Shown in pieces: positions 38,585-40,255 of a stretch of DNA of 40,255 bases (position 1 is the stretch's first letter; each line of letters opens with the position of its first letter). A program made the position numbers and the translations under genes. The DNA comes from Alphaproteobacteria bacterium (GTDB taxonomy: Bacteria; Planctomycetota; Phycisphaerae; UBA1845): NCBI GenBank assembly GCA_028285105.1, contig JANQQE010000029.1:1-40255 (forward strand), given 5' to 3'. The notes under the pieces were generated by a model that did no database searches, was not told the origin of the DNA, and worked only from the letters and a program-made list of their open reading frames with translations.

Positions 38585-39571
38585 ATGGATGGCTGTCTGG
38601 CGCATCGACGCAGAACCGAACGTTGTCCGGCATTTACGCTTGTTGAACTGCTGGTTGTCGTGTCTGTCATTGCGCTCTTGATTTCCATACTGTTACCGTC
38701 ACTGCGCAACGCTCGCGAGCAGGCCAAGGAAGTCGTTTGCGCTGCGCACCTCGCCGGATTGGGCAAAGCGTTCTACACCTATGCCGGAAGTAACGACGAT
38801 TATTTTTGCAGTGGGGCATTCGATCCCGATGTGGACAACGGGCGCGACGGTCCGGTGGACAAGGTCGGGTGGATTTCCGACATGGTCAACGGCGAATACG
38901 CATATCCCAACGAAATGCTTTGCCCAACAAATCGATCCAAGGTCAATCAAAAGCTGGGCAGCGGTCCAACGGCTGGCGGTCCGGCAGGTTTCTATACGAC
39001 TGAAGAAGCCGACGATCTGATTCGTCGTGGCTACAACTCCAACTACACGCAGTCGTGGTACATGGCCCGAATGCAACCGATTTGGCCTTCTTCATCCGGC
39101 GACATCAACTGGAAACGTGTTGCAACCACCATGGGGCCACTCCGCATCACGTCGATGCGCAATGTACCAGCTGCCAACGTGCCACTGTTGGGAGACGGCG
39201 CGCCGAAGATCGACGATCAGTACCGCGGCAGCATCTACTCCGAACGTAAGACCGTCCGAACCATGACGGATGGTCCATACGGTGGCGGGCCGTTCGGCGT
39301 TCAGAGCTTCACCGACTTTGGTCCAACGCACGGATTCGGCAAGACGTATCGTTTCGACGACGGCGGTTCGAGCAATCGGATTCGCGCGGAGATTCTCTTC
39401 GCAGACGCCCACGTTGGAAAATTCACCGACAAGATTCGCGACGGAAAATTCAAACTGACCGTCACTTCGACCAACCCACTGGAGCACGTGCAAGACGACC
39501 TCGATACTCAAGTCTTCGATGGTGTGATCGGGTTGGGACGGCGGTCAAAGGCCGAGTGGGAATTGAAGTAA
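38585..39571 (+). CDS. Type II secretion/type IV pilus-like pseudopilin (planctomycete type)
   Basis: About 328 aa. The prepilin peptidase site and helix are FTLVELLVVVSVIALLIS (about residues 17-34), with the conserved glutamate at +5. The N-terminal helix continues ILLPSLRNAREQAKEVVCAAH, the form typical of planctomycete prepilin-like proteins. The C-terminal region contains ILFADAHVGKFTD, close to the ADGHV-type motif of the same group. After cleavage by a prepilin peptidase such proteins enter the membrane and assemble into pseudopili or act as surface proteins. No other pilus genes are nearby, and planctomycetes carry many stand-alone copies. The start at 38585 is preferred over 38540 because the ribosome binding site and short leader fit. 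Confidence 0.9.
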   Translation: MDGCLAHRRRTERCPAFTLVELLVVVSVIALLISILLPSLRNAREQAKEVVCAAHLAGLGKAFYTYAGSNDDYFCSGAFDPDVDNGRDGPVDKVGWISDMVNGEYAYPNEMLCPTNRSKVNQKLGSGPTAGGPAGFYTTEEADDLIRRGYNSNYTQSWYMARMQPIWPSSSGDINWKRVATTMGPLRITSMRNVPAANVPLLGDGAPKIDDQYRGSIYSERKTVRTMTDGPYGGGPFGVQSFTDFGPTHGFGKTYRFDDGGSSNRIRAEILFADAHVGKFTDKIRDGKFKLTVTSTNPLEHVQDDLDTQVFDGVIGLGRRSKAEWELK

Positions 39572-39633
39572 ATCGAACGATTCAAATTGATCCTGAAACC
39601 GGACTCATCAATAACACGATAAGGGGAAAGTCC

Positions 39634-40255
39634 ATGGCAAGAAATTCTGTCGCGCTGAGTTGCGCGATTCTGATGATGGCGGTGCCAGCCTATGGCGTTG
39701 TTTTTATCAATGAAATTTTCATTAACCCTCCGGGCGGCACGGACGCCAACGAAGAGTTCATCGAGTTGATGGGTACGCCGGGCATGAAGCTCGACGGGTA
39801 CGCGATCGCAAACATCGACGGTACCGAGCAGAAATTCTTTCCCCTGGGAAGCATTCCACCGATCCCTTCGGTGACGCCCGAAATTGACGAGTTTTTCAGT
39901 CTCGACGGGTTGAGTCTGGGAGCCAACGGTATTCTTGTGATCGGGGCTGGCATTGAAGGCAACTACCTTGAAATTCTTCCCGACAGCAACTATCGCCGAT
40001 GGCGTCATACAAACAACGTGACTCAGCAAGATGGCATATGGAACGGTTTGCTGGACACGCCCGGGAATTTACAAAACGACGGTTCAAAGACCATTACACT
40101 GATTCGCAACCGTCCCGGAATCACCGAAAACGACCCGACGAACAGCAACGGTTTGCGTTGGGGCAAGGACATCAAACACGACACCGAACTCATCACACCG
40201 GTATTCGACGACAATGACGGAATGGACAAGGATCAATACGGCAACGGTAACCTAG
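39634..40255 (+). CDS. Secreted lamin-tail domain protein (cut by window end)
   Basis: Partial, with 207 codons visible and open at the window end. The signal peptide is MARNSVALSCAILMMAVPAYG. It is followed directly by a lamin-tail (LTD) beta domain: VFINEIFINPPGGTDANEEFIEL, then the GYAIANIDG strand and NGILVIGAG. LTD domains in bacteria occur on secreted nucleases and surface proteins. Since the C terminus is missing, a catalytic or sorting domain cannot be judged. AAGGGGAAAG (39621-39630) serves as ribosome binding site. Together with the PEP-CTERM protein at 37602 this gives two LTD proteins flanking the pseudopilin gene. Confidence 0.85.
   Translation, partial: MARNSVALSCAILMMAVPAYGVVFINEIFINPPGGTDANEEFIELMGTPGMKLDGYAIANIDGTEQKFFPLGSIPPIPSVTPEIDEFFSLDGLSLGANGILVIGAGIEGNYLEILPDSNYRRWRHTNNVTQQDGIWNGLLDTPGNLQNDGSKTITLIRNRPGITENDPTNSNGLRWGKDIKHDTELITPVFDDNDGMDKDQYGNGNL

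Overview
The window reads as a chromosomal segment of a planctomycete, most likely a Phycisphaerae-like lineage. The pointers are a pseudopilin with the FTLVELLVVVSVIALL-type helix and the ILLPSLRNARE continuation typical of that phylum, a PEP-CTERM protein, very large secreted proteins ending in dockerin-like EF-hand modules with a cysteine pair, a BlaI/M56 regulator-peptidase pair, and a tRNA gene without encoded CCA. This is inferred from protein character only; no rRNA or taxonomic marker is present.

Layout. (1) 1-2271: a large serine recombinase runs head-on into a tRNA-Pro(CGG) gene. Its last codons are antisense to the 3' part of the tRNA, and the tRNA terminator lies inside its reading frame, so this is probably one end of an integrated element. 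(2) 2435-9003: an exported FG-GAP/VCBS propeller protein (minus strand), then a PDZ-less HtrA-type protease, a secreted protein of unknown function and a queuosine-precursor transporter of the YhhQ family (plus strand). (3) 9177-20533: a plus-strand block. It begins with a BlaI-type repressor that has a recognisable promoter with a dyad over the -10, followed by an M56 (BlaR1-like) membrane metallopeptidase with an unusual C-terminal extension. Then comes a tight operon of a ~1060-residue TPR protein, an ExbB/TolQ channel protein, an ExbD/TolR protein and a 1074-residue membrane protein. That last protein joins a TolB-like PD40 propeller, a transmembrane helix carrying the TonB/TolA S-x3-H signature, a long disordered linker and a CarboxypepD_reg-type beta domain. 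(4) 20649-24989: a carA remnant lacking its catalytic cysteine, a two-gene ABC exporter whose permease is fused to a propeller-like domain, and a divergent PagL-like lipid A deacylase. (5) 25014-40255: cell-surface and secreted functions. These are a Tat-exported metallophosphatase, a 1730-residue subtilisin-like protease, a 1615-residue PPC/P-domain protein, a PEP-CTERM lamin-tail protein, a pseudopilin and a second lamin-tail protein cut by the window end.

How the parts fit. The most distinctive unit is the TPR-ExbB-ExbD-propeller/TonB-like operon. Its parts correspond to CpoB, TolQ, TolR and TolB plus TolA/TonB, but the last two roles appear merged in a single polypeptide. This suggests a proton-motive-force-driven envelope machine whose energy transducer differs from classical TonB or TolA. 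The BlaI/M56 pair just upstream, on the same strand, may control it, but gaps of about 135 bp leave the transcriptional link open. No CRISPR array, rRNA or complete insertion sequence was seen.
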